Shown: piece by piece, positions 8,646 through 18,511 of the stretch
Numbering within the stretch: position 1 is the first letter of the stretch
How the letters are laid out: each line of letters opens with the position of its first letter
Assembly: GCF_011378905.1 (NCBI RefSeq)
Contig: NZ_WTPY01000025.1
Coordinates: forward strand, 1 to 64,000
Reading direction: 5' to 3'
DNA: 64,000 nucleotides
From: Paraglaciecola sp. 20A4
GTDB taxonomy: Bacteria > Pseudomonadota > Gammaproteobacteria > Enterobacterales > Alteromonadaceae
Position numbers and translations under genes: made by a program
Notes under the pieces: generated by a model
Database searches by the model: none
Seen by the model: only the letters and a program-made list of their open reading frames with translations
Told to the model about the DNA's origin: nothing

Positions 8646-10274
8646 ATGGAAAGACGCGACTTTATTAAATTAGGGAGTGCCGGCATGGGCGCTCTTATGC
8701 TACCCATATCGGGAACGGCGATTTCAGCCGACCAACTACTCGATAAACCTATGGACGTAGCCTATAAAAAGAAGCTTGCTGATATCGCATTAAACGCAGC
8801 AAAAGCGAAAGGTGCAACTTACGCTGATGCTCGCATCGGCCGTTATTTAAATCAATTCGTCACGACCCGTGAAAACCGCGTAGATAATATCGTGAATACT
8901 GAATCTGCTGGTATTGGTGTGCGCGTAATTGCCAATGGGACATGGGGATTTGCTTCTACGTCAAATATGACCCCAGATAGCGTGGCCAAAACTGCTGAAC
9001 AAGCTGTCGCCGTCGCCATGGCCAATTCTAAGTTTCAAACGACGCCGGTACAACTCGCTCCTGTTAAAGGCGTGGGTGACGTTAGCTGGCAAACGCCCAT
9101 TGTGAAAAACGCGATGGAAGTGCCGATTCAGGACAAAGTAGATTTACTCTTATCTGTTAATGACGCAGCGATGCAAAATGGCGCTAGTTTTATCAGTTCA
9201 CGCTTATTCTTAGTAAATGAGCAAAAGTATTTCGCGTCGACTGATGGCTCTTATATCGATCAAGACATTCACCGTCTATGGGCACCGTTTACCGCCACTG
9301 CCGTCGGTGAAGACGGTTTCAAGCAACGTTCAGACTTAGGTAATCCAGTTGGTATGGGTTATGAGTATTTAGACGGTTTAGAAAAAGACAAAGTGCGTAT
9401 TCAAGGCGCAAACATTGGATACAACAATTCTTACGATATGGTTGAAGATGCTGCCGCAGCGGGCAAGCAACTACAAGCCAAGCTTAAAGCTAAATCAGTT
9501 GAGCCTGGTAAATATGACTTAGTGCTTGATCCCGCCCACCTAATGTTAACTATCCACGAGTCAGTAGGCCACCCGTTAGAACTTGACCGCGTACTGGGAT
9601 ACGAAGCGAACTACGCGGGTACTAGCTTTGCAACGCTAGATAAGTGGAAAAGCGGTAAGTTCCAATACGGTTCCGACATAGTAAATTTGTATGCTGATAA
9701 AAATCAACCTCATACATTAGGTAACGTCGCTTATGATGATGAAGGTGTAAAAACCAAAGAGTGGGATTTGATTAAAGACGGTATATTGGTTAATTATCAA
9801 GCCACACGTGACCAAGTACATATGCTTGGCCAAAAAGAATCTCACGGCTGTAGTTACTCACAAAGTTGGCGTGACGTGCAGTTCCAGCGTATGTCTAATG
9901 TTTCATTGCGCCCCAATGATAAAGACTTGTCTGCTGATGATGTGATCAAAGATGTAGAAAAAGGCATTTATATTGCCGGTCGCGGCTCTTACTCAATCGA
10001 TCAGCAACGCTATAACTTCCAGTTTGGCGGGCAGTTGTTTTACGAAATTAAAGACGGCAAAATTGTTGATCAGATCGAAGATGTGGCGTATCAATCAAAC
10101 ACCCAAGAATTCTGGAATAGCTGTAGTCAATTAGCCGGTAAATCAGATTATAGAGTGGGCGGTTCGTTCTTTGATGGTAAAGGCCAGCCTTCACAAGTAA
10201 GCGCAGTTTCTCATGGTTGTCCAACCACGAGATTTGACAACATTAATGTTATTAACACCGCGCGCAACGTGTAA
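8646..10274 (+). CDS. TldD-like metalloprotease with Tat signal peptide
   Basis: 542 aa TldD/PmbA-family protein. The zinc motif HESVGHPLE (HExxxH), the catalytic signature of the TldD subunit, lies around residues 305-315. The N-terminus MERRDFIKLGSAGMG plus a hydrophobic stretch is a strong twin-arginine signal, so this TldD paralogue should be exported folded, unlike the cytoplasmic E. coli TldD. It is paired with the TldE-like gene 26 nt downstream, with AAGGA spacing. Classical TldD/E degrades CcdA and matures microcin B17; the substrate here is unknown. Confidence 0.9.
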   Translation: MERRDFIKLGSAGMGALMLPISGTAISADQLLDKPMDVAYKKKLADIALNAAKAKGATYADARIGRYLNQFVTTRENRVDNIVNTESAGIGVRVIANGTWGFASTSNMTPDSVAKTAEQAVAVAMANSKFQTTPVQLAPVKGVGDVSWQTPIVKNAMEVPIQDKVDLLLSVNDAAMQNGASFISSRLFLVNEQKYFASTDGSYIDQDIHRLWAPFTATAVGEDGFKQRSDLGNPVGMGYEYLDGLEKDKVRIQGANIGYNNSYDMVEDAAAAGKQLQAKLKAKSVEPGKYDLVLDPAHLMLTIHESVGHPLELDRVLGYEANYAGTSFATLDKWKSGKFQYGSDIVNLYADKNQPHTLGNVAYDDEGVKTKEWDLIKDGILVNYQATRDQVHMLGQKESHGCSYSQSWRDVQFQRMSNVSLRPNDKDLSADDVIKDVEKGIYIAGRGSYSIDQQRYNFQFGGQLFYEIKDGKIVDQIEDVAYQSNTQEFWNSCSQLAGKSDYRVGGSFFDGKGQPSQVSAVSHGCPTTRFDNINVINTARNV

Positions 10275-10300
10275 GCAGCTCACTTAGAAGGAATATAATC

Positions 10301-11635
10301 ATGACAATTATCACCCAACAACATGCAAAAGAGCTGCTGAGCAAAGTACTCAAATTCTCAAAAGCCGATGAATGTGAATGCAATTTAGAAAGTAAAGTCG
10401 GTGGCAATATTCGTTACGCACGCAATACCGTTTCTACCTCTGGTCAGGAAAGCGACCTTATTCTTATCGTCCAATCTACCTTTGGCAAGCGCACAGGTAC
10501 CGCAACAATCAATGAATTTGATAATGCGTCACTTGAAAAAGTCGTTCGACGCTCAGAAGAACTCGCCAAACTTGCCCCAGAAAATGAAGAATTCATGCCA
10601 CTGTTTGGTCAGCAGAAATATGCCGAAGCCAATACTTATTTTGACTCTACTGCCAATGTTACGCCAGAAGACCGTGCTCAAGCAGCATTTGACAGCATTG
10701 ACCCATCGAAGAAAAACAAGTTAATTGCAGCTGGCTTTTTAGAGGACGAAGTGTTGATGAGTGCCATCATGAATAGCAAGGGGTTGTTTGCTTATAACAC
10801 ATCAACCAACGTGGATTTCTCAGTCACTATTCGTACCGAAGATGGCAAAGGTTCAGGCTGGTCGTCGGGCAATTACAGCGACGTTAAGTTATTAGATACG
10901 GCTAAATTGTCGTCTATCGCCATTCAAAAATCGAAAGGTTCAGCAGATGCCAAAGAAATGGAGCCGGGGAAATACACAGTAATTCTTGAGCCTGCAGCCA
11001 GCGTAGATTTATTGCAGAATATGATGCGATCTTTCGATCAACGCTCAGCAGATGAAGGGCGCAGCTTTTTAAGCAATAAAGTGGCTAAAGGTGAAGAAGG
11101 ACCTAAAAATAAATTAGGCCAAAAAATGTTCGACGAACGTGTGCACATTTATTCAGACCCTCAGCACCCTATAGCCCCAAGCACCCCCTTTGCCGGCAAT
11201 GGATTTCCGCTGCATAAAATTGATTGGATAAAAGACGGTACCATTCAAAATATGCCCAACTCGCCTTACTGGGCGAAACATACCAAGCGTGATTATATTC
11301 CAGCGAGCCGTAACATTATTATGAGCGGTGGCGATCAATCATTAGCAGACATGATCAAGAATACTCGCCGAGGTGTGCTTGTAACACGTCTATGGTATAT
11401 ACGCGCACTCGACCCACAAACCTTGCTTTATACTGGTTTAACCCGGGACGGCACGTTTTACATCGAGAATGGTAAAATTAAGTACCCAATAAAAAACTTT
11501 CGCTTTAACGAAAGTCCAATCATTATGTTGAACAACATCGAAGCGCTTGGCGAGCCACAGCGTATTGATGGCAACATGATACCGCCTATGAAAATCCGTG
11601 ACTTTACCTTCAGCAGCTTGTCTGACGCAGTATAG
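10301..11635 (+). CDS. TldE/PmbA-like partner subunit
   Basis: 444 aa protein of the TldD/PmbA family lacking the HExxxH motif, as expected for the non-catalytic TldE half of the heterodimer. It has no signal peptide (MTIITQQHAKELLSK), although its partner has a Tat leader. If the two form a TldD/TldE dimer, this subunit would be carried across the membrane with TldD. AAGGA lies 8 nt before the ATG. A 24-nt perfect palindrome follows, before the next gene. Confidence 0.87.
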   Translation: MTIITQQHAKELLSKVLKFSKADECECNLESKVGGNIRYARNTVSTSGQESDLILIVQSTFGKRTGTATINEFDNASLEKVVRRSEELAKLAPENEEFMPLFGQQKYAEANTYFDSTANVTPEDRAQAAFDSIDPSKKNKLIAAGFLEDEVLMSAIMNSKGLFAYNTSTNVDFSVTIRTEDGKGSGWSSGNYSDVKLLDTAKLSSIAIQKSKGSADAKEMEPGKYTVILEPAASVDLLQNMMRSFDQRSADEGRSFLSNKVAKGEEGPKNKLGQKMFDERVHIYSDPQHPIAPSTPFAGNGFPLHKIDWIKDGTIQNMPNSPYWAKHTKRDYIPASRNIIMSGGDQSLADMIKNTRRGVLVTRLWYIRALDPQTLLYTGLTRDGTFYIENGKIKYPIKNFRFNESPIIMLNNIEALGEPQRIDGNMIPPMKIRDFTFSSLSDAV

Positions 11636-11644
11636 GTCGATAAG

Positions 11645-11668
11645 TCTCAGGCTCATATGAGCCTGAGA
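11645..11668 (+). terminator. 24-nt perfect palindrome after the TldE-like gene
   Basis: The sequence from 11645 to 11668 is a perfect palindrome with 12-nt arms beginning TCTCAGGCTC. It lies 10 nt past the stop codon. It is followed by a mixed sequence rather than a long T-run, so it may be a partial terminator or 3'-end stabiliser that sets the peptidase genes apart from the MoxR part of the cluster. Confidence 0.45.
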
Positions 11669-11702
11669 TCTTCAATAACGGTATTGACTGTGTGTGGTAG
11701 CC

Positions 11703-12413
11703 ATGAGTATTCAACGACGACAATTTATTAAAAATGCTTGTATGGCTTTTACTGCACAGGCTTTTTGTGGTGGCCGTTTTTCATGGGCTCAAAGCGATGA
11801 TTTCGACTTTTACTTTACCCGATTAAGCTACGAGTCTGGTGATTGGGAAGTAGACGAGCGTATGCCGGCTAATATGCTCAACTCATTGATTGAATATACT
11901 AGCCTGCGAGTGGATATTAAAGAGCATATCGTCCCCTTGTCAGACCCAGCCATGCTTAACGCTCCATTTTGTTATATGGCAGGCCACAGGCTGATTCAAT
12001 TTAGTGATGCTGAGGCGCAAAACTTTAAGCAATATGTAGACAACGGTGGCTTTGTATTTGTTGACGATTGTAATCATGATATCGACGGTATGTTCGCCAA
12101 AACGTTTGAGGCACAAATGGGCACGTTATTTGGTCAAGATGCATTGCAAAAAATCCCCAATGATCATCCACTTTATAGCGCATTTTTTACCTTCGATGGC
12201 CCCCCCCGTACATCCATTGAGCTTAATGGTTGGGGTGATGATCTAGTACATAACTACTTAAAAGCTATCCTCGTAAACGATAAAATAGCCGTTTTATACA
12301 GTAATAAGGATTTGGGCTGCGAATGGGATTATGATTTTCGCAATAAGCGTTGGCTAAAAGAAGACAACACCAAATTTGCCGTTAACATTGTGCTTTACGC
12401 TATGACGGCTTAA
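11703..12413 (+). CDS. DUF4159 domain protein with Tat signal peptide
   Basis: 236 aa from the ATG at 11703. The leader SIQRRQFIKNACMAFTA is a Tat signal with RR. The mature part matches DUF4159: FYFTRLSYESGDW near the start, and a glutamine-amidotransferase-like Rossmann segment (FKQYVDNGGFVFVDDCNHD) in the middle. DUF4159 genes are recurrently found beside MoxR/DUF58/BatA genes; the biochemical role is unknown. A GTG at 11694 would add three residues and is less likely. About 80 nt precede the MoxR gene. Confidence 0.85.
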   Translation: MSIQRRQFIKNACMAFTAQAFCGGRFSWAQSDDFDFYFTRLSYESGDWEVDERMPANMLNSLIEYTSLRVDIKEHIVPLSDPAMLNAPFCYMAGHRLIQFSDAEAQNFKQYVDNGGFVFVDDCNHDIDGMFAKTFEAQMGTLFGQDALQKIPNDHPLYSAFFTFDGPPRTSIELNGWGDDLVHNYLKAILVNDKIAVLYSNKDLGCEWDYDFRNKRWLKEDNTKFAVNIVLYAMTA

Positions 12414-12493
12414 ACCTTCAATTTAAATGATTAACTCCAATTAACTAATAGCGCAACGAATGCGCAGACTATAAAACCATAGGTAGTATGACC

Positions 12494-13561
12494 ATGAGCA
12501 CAAATGAAGACGTTAAATTACCAGCTCAAGACGACACCTTATCTGAGCAGAATATTTTACAGTTACTCGCCAAGCTTACCTCTGTCACAGACGAAATCGC
12601 ACGCGTAATTGTTGGCCAACGAGACGTCGTTCAACAGTTATTGGTCGCCATGCTAGCTGGAGGACATTGTTTGCTTGAAGGCGCACCAGGTTTGGCAAAA
12701 ACCCTAATGGTCAGCTCACTGGCTAAGACCTTAGAGCTAGATTATAAGCGTATTCAGTTCACCCCTGATTTAATGCCAAGCGATATCATAGGTACAGAAA
12801 TATTGGAAACCGACCATGATAGCGGCGAGCGTTTTTTTAAGTTCAAGCAAGGCCCAGTATTCACTAATATTTTGCTGGCAGATGAAATCAACCGCACACC
12901 ACCTAAAACTCAAGCGGCTCTGCTTGAGGCCATGCAAGAACGCACTATCAGCTATGCAGGCAGTATTTATTCCTTGCCTAAGCCCTTCTTTGTATTGGCC
13001 ACACAAAACCCGGTTGAACAATCAGGCACCTATGCATTACCCGAAGCTCAGTTGGACCGTTTTTTAATGTTTGTACGCGTCGAATATCCAAGTGCAGATG
13101 AAGAAGTTGAAATTCTGAAACGCACAACAGGCACCCACAGTGCCACGTTGAAAGAAGTACTGCACACGCAAGATATTCTTACGCTACAAAGCTTAGTGCG
13201 CCAAGTTGAGATATCCTCTGACCTAGTTGAATATATTAGTGCACTGACCCGTGATACACGCCCTGCGGGCAGCAGTAGTCAACAGGTCATCGACTTCGTG
13301 CGCTGGGGCGCAGGCCCTCGCGCCGGTCAAGCATTGGTTTTATGCGCCAAGGCAAATGCTTTACTAAATGAACGTTTTGCCGTAACGCTAGCTGACATCC
13401 GCAGAGTTGCCCATGGCGTACTGCGCCACCGAATACTGCTGAATTTTCAAGCTGAGGCGCAAAATATTACTACCGATGCCGTAATCGATCACCTGCTGAA
13501 GAATACGCCGTTACCAAAAAGCCCGTTAGCGTTAGCAACGCCTAATAGCAACGCTAGCTAA
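12494..13561 (+). CDS. MoxR-family AAA+ ATPase
   Basis: Cytoplasmic AAA+ chaperone-like ATPase of 355 aa. It has Walker A EGAPGLAKT, Walker B LLADEINR followed by TPPKTQAALLEAMQE, sensor 1 ATQNPVEQ, and a C-terminal lid domain. MoxR proteins act with vWA/DUF58 proteins to mature or insert metal cofactors or assemble envelope complexes. ATG at 12494 is preferred because AGGT lies 9 nt before it; the ATG at 12488 is only 3 nt from it. The DUF58 gene begins 2 nt after the stop. Confidence 0.95.
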   Translation: MSTNEDVKLPAQDDTLSEQNILQLLAKLTSVTDEIARVIVGQRDVVQQLLVAMLAGGHCLLEGAPGLAKTLMVSSLAKTLELDYKRIQFTPDLMPSDIIGTEILETDHDSGERFFKFKQGPVFTNILLADEINRTPPKTQAALLEAMQERTISYAGSIYSLPKPFFVLATQNPVEQSGTYALPEAQLDRFLMFVRVEYPSADEEVEILKRTTGTHSATLKEVLHTQDILTLQSLVRQVEISSDLVEYISALTRDTRPAGSSSQQVIDFVRWGAGPRAGQALVLCAKANALLNERFAVTLADIRRVAHGVLRHRILLNFQAEAQNITTDAVIDHLLKNTPLPKSPLALATPNSNAS

Positions 13562-13563
13562 CC

Positions 13564-14466
13564 ATGCAACAGTGGATTGACCCTCTTACCCTTTCGCGAA
13601 TTAAAGATATGCCTTTAGTAGCCAAAACAGTGGCAGAAGGCATATTACAAGGGCAACACACCAGTGTACAAAAAGGTTCAGGTATCGAGTTTAGTCAGTA
13701 CCGTAGTTATGAACCTGGTGATGAGCTAGGTAAGGTGGACTGGAAATTATTTGCTCGCTCAGACCGTTATTTTGTGCGCGAAGCTGAACGTGAAAGCGAT
13801 ACACATGTTTGGCTAGTGCTCGATGCGAGTCAATCAATGTTGCAACAATCAGTTGCCAGTAAGGCACAAAACGGCTGGAATAAACTTGATTATGCCCGTT
13901 ATTTGCTAGCGACCATTGCTTATATCGCGCAGCAGCAAGGTGACTCAGTCGGTCTTATTGGCTTGTCCGATCAACAGATTGACTATCTGCCCTGCGGTTC
14001 AGGACAGCGCCACTGGCATAAATTAATGTTGCAGTTAAGCCAACTAAAAGTAGGTAAGCAATTTCCAAACAAAGAAAACTTACACACACAACTCGGTAAT
14101 ATATGCCCTCAAGGATTAATCTTCGTGCTCAGCGATTTTATCCAGCATGATCAGGAAATACTCGATTTCATGCAGCCATTAAATCACAGTAAAAACGAAC
14201 TGGTCGCTATGCAATTGATTTGTGACGATGAAGTCAATTTCCCATTTAAAGGGGCGATACGTATGGAAGACCCTGAAACACAGCAGCAACGACTGGTTTC
14301 AAGTCAAGATGTAAAAGCCTCTTACCTTGCGGCCTACCAGCACTTTCAAATGGATTTACAAAACCGCTTAACAGTCCAGAACATCAATTTATTTACCGCC
14401 AATATTGATCAGCCTTTAGATGAAAGCGTATATGCCTACTTGGCTTCTCGCAGAAAAGTCAGATAA
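13564..14466 (+). CDS. DUF58 (vWA-like) MoxR partner protein
   Basis: 300 aa protein. The DUF58 core is visible as GSGIEFSQYRSYEPGDE, KVDWKLFARSDRYFVREAE and VWLVLDASQSM. The last resembles the DxSxS MIDAS motif of von Willebrand factor A domains. No signal peptide is present. It sits immediately after moxR with a 2-nt gap and 2 nt before the BatA-like gene, the standard MoxR-DUF58-BatA arrangement. It probably links the ATPase to the membrane proteins encoded downstream. Confidence 0.93.
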   Translation: MQQWIDPLTLSRIKDMPLVAKTVAEGILQGQHTSVQKGSGIEFSQYRSYEPGDELGKVDWKLFARSDRYFVREAERESDTHVWLVLDASQSMLQQSVASKAQNGWNKLDYARYLLATIAYIAQQQGDSVGLIGLSDQQIDYLPCGSGQRHWHKLMLQLSQLKVGKQFPNKENLHTQLGNICPQGLIFVLSDFIQHDQEILDFMQPLNHSKNELVAMQLICDDEVNFPFKGAIRMEDPETQQQRLVSSQDVKASYLAAYQHFQMDLQNRLTVQNINLFTANIDQPLDESVYAYLASRRKVR

Positions 14467-14468
14467 GC

Positions 14469-16121
14469 GTGACGAGCATCTTTAATGCACTGACTAACTC
14501 GTGGCTATCACCTTGGTGGTTACTTGCCATTTTTGCGTTTGTTATCCCGCTGACTATCCACTTTTTCAGTAAAAGCAAAGCGCCGCTTATTTCCTTTGCC
14601 CAATTTACACTGATCCCCATTAAACAGAGCACGATACCTAATGCCATGCGCCTCAGTGAGTGGCTATTATTGGCCCTGCGGATATTGATTCTGCTATTAC
14701 TCAGCTTACTACTAGCTCAATGTATCAAGCCAACCGACGACGACAGTAAGGTCGAATATTTCATCGTAAGTAATGATTGGCTTGCCGCAGCCAATCAGCA
14801 ACAAAAAGAGACGTTTATCGAAGAATTTAACCAACTATCTAAGGCGTCTAAAAAACGCTTAATATTGTTGAATGGCAGCGAAAGCTCATTTGATCCGGAT
14901 ATGACCGCTAGTAACGATTATCAGCCAGGCACCGGCTACAAATCTAATCATCAAGGACCAATAACCCTCGCTACTTTAGACATAGATGATATATCGCGGG
15001 AGCGTATTTTATCTGGCGATCTTCAATTGACGATTTGGCAGCAAGTTGCCAATTTTAGTGCCACCCATCCGCATGTACTCCCGGCCAATATTCAGGTGTT
15101 TGCCACTAATCACTTAGCCCAGTTCAATAACGAACGTGTTGCTGTGCCTGCAAATATAAACTGGCATATATTAAAAACAACAGATGTGCCCAATAATAAA
15201 TTAATATCAAAAATTCTGCTGCTCTCGAGTGATAAAAAACAACCTCAAATAGATTATTTACGCGCTGCATTTAATGCCATTATTACCCGAAGCGAACGCG
15301 AAATACAATTTGATGTGGCCCTACCGACTGCTTTTTCCGGTTGGACTGAATTAGCCCAATACGACTGGATATTCTACCTTGGAGATTTAACTCCCACACC
15401 CGATTCGCTCGATAAGCTAAATCACTATGTTCTAAATGGCGGGCAGCTATTTTTAAGTGCCTTAAATGTGCATAAACGAGGAAATTGGCTCGTTAATACG
15501 CCACATACCTCTGTCAGTGATTCTATTATTGACGCGGGTAGTGATGCAAGCACACCAGATACCACTAGCCCCATCAGGCTAAGCCAAATAGGTGAATCTC
15601 CGACGGTATTGGCATTTCTATTAAACGTCAATCCTGATTCTGAACAAGAGACGTTATGGCAAACTCCCGACCAACAAAACGTATTAACCAGGACCACATT
15701 TAATACGCCAAACAAAAATGGTCAGATAATGACCTTTTATAGTCGGTTTGAGGCGAATTGGACAGACTGGGTAACGCACTTAGACTTTCCATTTGCCTTA
15801 GATAATGTGTTAAATGAACGGCTTTATCGTGAAAGTTATCTCAATAACGCTCACATCACTGAAGCGCAAATCATTAGCGATATCGCGCCTAATCATGCAA
15901 AGTTAAGCGATATGAATTCTGCTGATAGATCTCAGATAAAACATACTGGGGGGACAAAAAATAAGCCCCTTGAGCAGCGTTTCAATCAAGCACAGTTTAA
16001 TAGACGTAGCGAAGATAACACTCAATTTTGGTTGCTCACTTTGTTGATTGCGGCGTTTTGTACAGAACGAGTTTGGTCAGAGTATAAACCTAAAGCAAGT
16101 GCGCTCGGCAGGGAAAAGTAA
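14469..16121 (+). CDS. BatA-like N-terminal membrane domain protein
   Basis: 550 aa. The N-terminus (LSPWWLLAIFAFVIPLTIHFF, then a second hydrophobic helix around residues 62-84) is the BatA aerotolerance-type membrane domain. A long soluble part follows, including a segment YVLNGGQLFLSA that resembles the amidotransferase-like fold of DUF4159. A last hydrophobic helix lies near residue 525. There is no recognisable complete vWA MIDAS motif, unlike true BatA. Start GTG at 14469, 2 nt after the preceding stop. The stop overlaps the next ATG (TAATG), giving tight coupling. Confidence 0.82.
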   Translation: MTSIFNALTNSWLSPWWLLAIFAFVIPLTIHFFSKSKAPLISFAQFTLIPIKQSTIPNAMRLSEWLLLALRILILLLLSLLLAQCIKPTDDDSKVEYFIVSNDWLAAANQQQKETFIEEFNQLSKASKKRLILLNGSESSFDPDMTASNDYQPGTGYKSNHQGPITLATLDIDDISRERILSGDLQLTIWQQVANFSATHPHVLPANIQVFATNHLAQFNNERVAVPANINWHILKTTDVPNNKLISKILLLSSDKKQPQIDYLRAAFNAIITRSEREIQFDVALPTAFSGWTELAQYDWIFYLGDLTPTPDSLDKLNHYVLNGGQLFLSALNVHKRGNWLVNTPHTSVSDSIIDAGSDASTPDTTSPIRLSQIGESPTVLAFLLNVNPDSEQETLWQTPDQQNVLTRTTFNTPNKNGQIMTFYSRFEANWTDWVTHLDFPFALDNVLNERLYRESYLNNAHITEAQIISDIAPNHAKLSDMNSADRSQIKHTGGTKNKPLEQRFNQAQFNRRSEDNTQFWLLTLLIAAFCTERVWSEYKPKASALGREK

Positions 16122-18511
16122 TGGCCCAGAAGCTGATGTCCCGAGCTCAACGATTGCATACTTTAAAGCGTGCATTGCAAAAGAGTAAAAAACGTAAATT
16201 ACTGCAACATATGCTGCAGTGCTCTCCTTTTATGTTTGTGCTTACTTCGATTACTTATTTTGCATTTAACTCGGGTAATTCTTTATGGCTCAGTGACAGT
16301 CAATGCTTGATATTACTGGGTATAGCATCCTTTATTTTCGGGCTCGGTTTTATGCGCCCTTCTTATAAAAAAATCACTCTGAGAAATTTAGCAAAACATC
16401 TCAACCGACGCTTTACATCCCTTGAAGAGAGCTGCGAACTGTTGCTAACAGAGGACGATAAAGAAGGAACAGTAACACCTTCTTCAGAAACATTACTCAG
16501 CAGCATTAAACATTTACAATACAAACGCAGCGCCGCTGCCTTCGATAATTTAAGTCAGGATAGAAACGTTGATTTAGCAGTAAATTACCCACTTAAAGTA
16601 CCGCTTTTACTCAACCTTATTACAGCGATGATGTGTCTTTTAGGTGGGTATTTTATAGCTGAGAATAAGCACAGTAATCCAACATTAGTTGAAAAAGCGT
16701 CTCTCCATGAAAGCGGCAGTGATGAAAATAGTCATACCGATACATTAGCCAATATTCTCTCGGCGCAACTAGCTGTCATTGCGCCTGAATATACCCTTGG
16801 TAAAGCAGGCTATTTAGCCCATCAACTGCAACCTTTAGATGCGCAAGTACTTGCTGGCAGTAAGGTATCGTGGCGTTTCGACTTTTCTATCAGCGATGCA
16901 CAGTACACGCTCAAATTTAATGCTGATGACAGCGTAAAATTAGTCCAAACCGCCGATGGATTGTTTACCGCATCAAAGGTTATTCAACGCGCTTGCGTTT
17001 ACCAAGTACTCGATGCAAAACAGCGAGTTATTGCGGTGCATACGATTGGTGTAACACCTGATGCCCCTCCCAAAATCACATATATAACACCCCAAGCTAC
17101 CATTACTGAAATTCAAACTGCTGATGACGCATCTAAACCTTTGATAAACACTCAAGCGCTAATAAGTGATGATTTTGGCTTAAGTAAAATTGAGATTGTT
17201 GCTTCGGTCGCTAAAGGCTCGGGTGAATCCGTTAAATTTCGAGACAGTGTATTTTCCTTCGATAGTGTGACCGATGCCATTAGTCATAAAGAGGGTCAAC
17301 GACGCTATAGCAAGTCGTGGGATTTAGTTGAACTTGGAATGACACCTGGAGATGAGCTGTATTTTAGTATCAGAGCGTGGGATAACCGCCAACCTGAAGG
17401 TCAGTTGACGCGCTCGTCGAGCAAGATTGTGCGCTGGTTAGATAAAGATGTTGAAACTGTTTTTAGTGAAGGTATCTCAGTCAACAATATGCCAGCCTAT
17501 TTCAAGAGTCAGCGGCAAATAATCATCGATACCAAATCGCTGATTGAAGAAAGTGGGGCGTTAAGCGACGCGGCTTTTAAGCATTTATCTCAAGACTTAG
17601 GAATCGCCCAAGCAGACTTAAAACATAAATATGGTCAGTTTGTCGGGGATGAAATCAGTGGTATCACGCGTTCTATGGAAGATGGCGGCAGTAAGAGCAA
17701 CGAGGAACATAACGATCATAATGACAGCGGTGAAGAAGATGCTCACGAAGGGCACAGTGATCACGAAGGGCAAAATGCTCACGAACAACAGAATATAAAC
17801 GATAAATCAGGTTATCAAGCAATGCTGGAACAGTTCGGCCATGCCCACGGCGAAACTGATATCGCCATATTTAAGACCAAAGGCTCGATAGAGCAAAATC
17901 CTCGTGTAATGATGAAACGGGCCATTGGATACATGTGGCAAGCTGAGAGTCAATTATTGTTAAATCGTCCACATGATGCCCTACCCCATGAAGAACAAGC
18001 TTTACTGTGGCTAAACCGGGCCAAAAAAGCCGAGCGAATTTATGTGAAACGACTAGGGTTTGAGCCTCCGCCTGTCAGCGAGAAGCGCCGTTATCAAGGT
18101 GAGTTGGGGGATATTAAGAATAAGAAACACAACATACCTACAGTTGAAAATGAAAATGAAGCGCAAACACTCTCGCTAATGCTCACGCTACTCAACGACC
18201 CTTTGCGCCCAGCATTACCATTCAATGAGAACGAAATAAAAGTACTGCAAAATACCGACGCATTGCTTCAAAAAAGGCTAATTAACGATCCTAATGCTAT
18301 TCATGCATTGGCGCTGCTAGCACAAATTCAAAGCGCGAATAAACGCTATCCTCCAACATGTGAATTGTGCGCGCAACAATTGCAAGAACAGCTATGGCAG
18401 CTTTTACCAGCCGCCAAAAGCAGCCCTTTGTCACCTAATCGGCCTTACAGCAATTCTCAATCTACCATTACGCACTATGCAGAATTTTTACGTAGCAAGG
18501 AGCAACAATGA
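16121..18511 (+). CDS. DUF4175-like large membrane protein with His/Glu-rich linker
   Basis: 796 aa. The N-terminal cytoplasmic stretch is strongly basic (RALQKSKKRKLLQ). Two hydrophobic helices follow near residues 32-75 and a third near 165-185, so most of the protein would be periplasmic. Its domain pattern recalls DUF4175 proteins found with MoxR clusters, though I cannot verify this. Around residues 525-565 lies a low-complexity segment packed with His, Asp, Glu and Asn (for example EEHNDHNDSGEEDAHEGH) that could bind metal or act as a flexible linker. The ATG overlaps the preceding stop by 1 nt, and its own stop overlaps the next ATG by 4 nt. Confidence 0.75.
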   Translation: MAQKLMSRAQRLHTLKRALQKSKKRKLLQHMLQCSPFMFVLTSITYFAFNSGNSLWLSDSQCLILLGIASFIFGLGFMRPSYKKITLRNLAKHLNRRFTSLEESCELLLTEDDKEGTVTPSSETLLSSIKHLQYKRSAAAFDNLSQDRNVDLAVNYPLKVPLLLNLITAMMCLLGGYFIAENKHSNPTLVEKASLHESGSDENSHTDTLANILSAQLAVIAPEYTLGKAGYLAHQLQPLDAQVLAGSKVSWRFDFSISDAQYTLKFNADDSVKLVQTADGLFTASKVIQRACVYQVLDAKQRVIAVHTIGVTPDAPPKITYITPQATITEIQTADDASKPLINTQALISDDFGLSKIEIVASVAKGSGESVKFRDSVFSFDSVTDAISHKEGQRRYSKSWDLVELGMTPGDELYFSIRAWDNRQPEGQLTRSSSKIVRWLDKDVETVFSEGISVNNMPAYFKSQRQIIIDTKSLIEESGALSDAAFKHLSQDLGIAQADLKHKYGQFVGDEISGITRSMEDGGSKSNEEHNDHNDSGEEDAHEGHSDHEGQNAHEQQNINDKSGYQAMLEQFGHAHGETDIAIFKTKGSIEQNPRVMMKRAIGYMWQAESQLLLNRPHDALPHEEQALLWLNRAKKAERIYVKRLGFEPPPVSEKRRYQGELGDIKNKKHNIPTVENENEAQTLSLMLTLLNDPLRPALPFNENEIKVLQNTDALLQKRLINDPNAIHALALLAQIQSANKRYPPTCELCAQQLQEQLWQLLPAAKSSPLSPNRPYSNSQSTITHYAEFLRSKEQQ

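Noticed and set aside
15425-15715. Antisense frame inside the BatA-like gene
   Set aside because: Lies wholly within a coupled gene with ordinary codon use; shadow frame.
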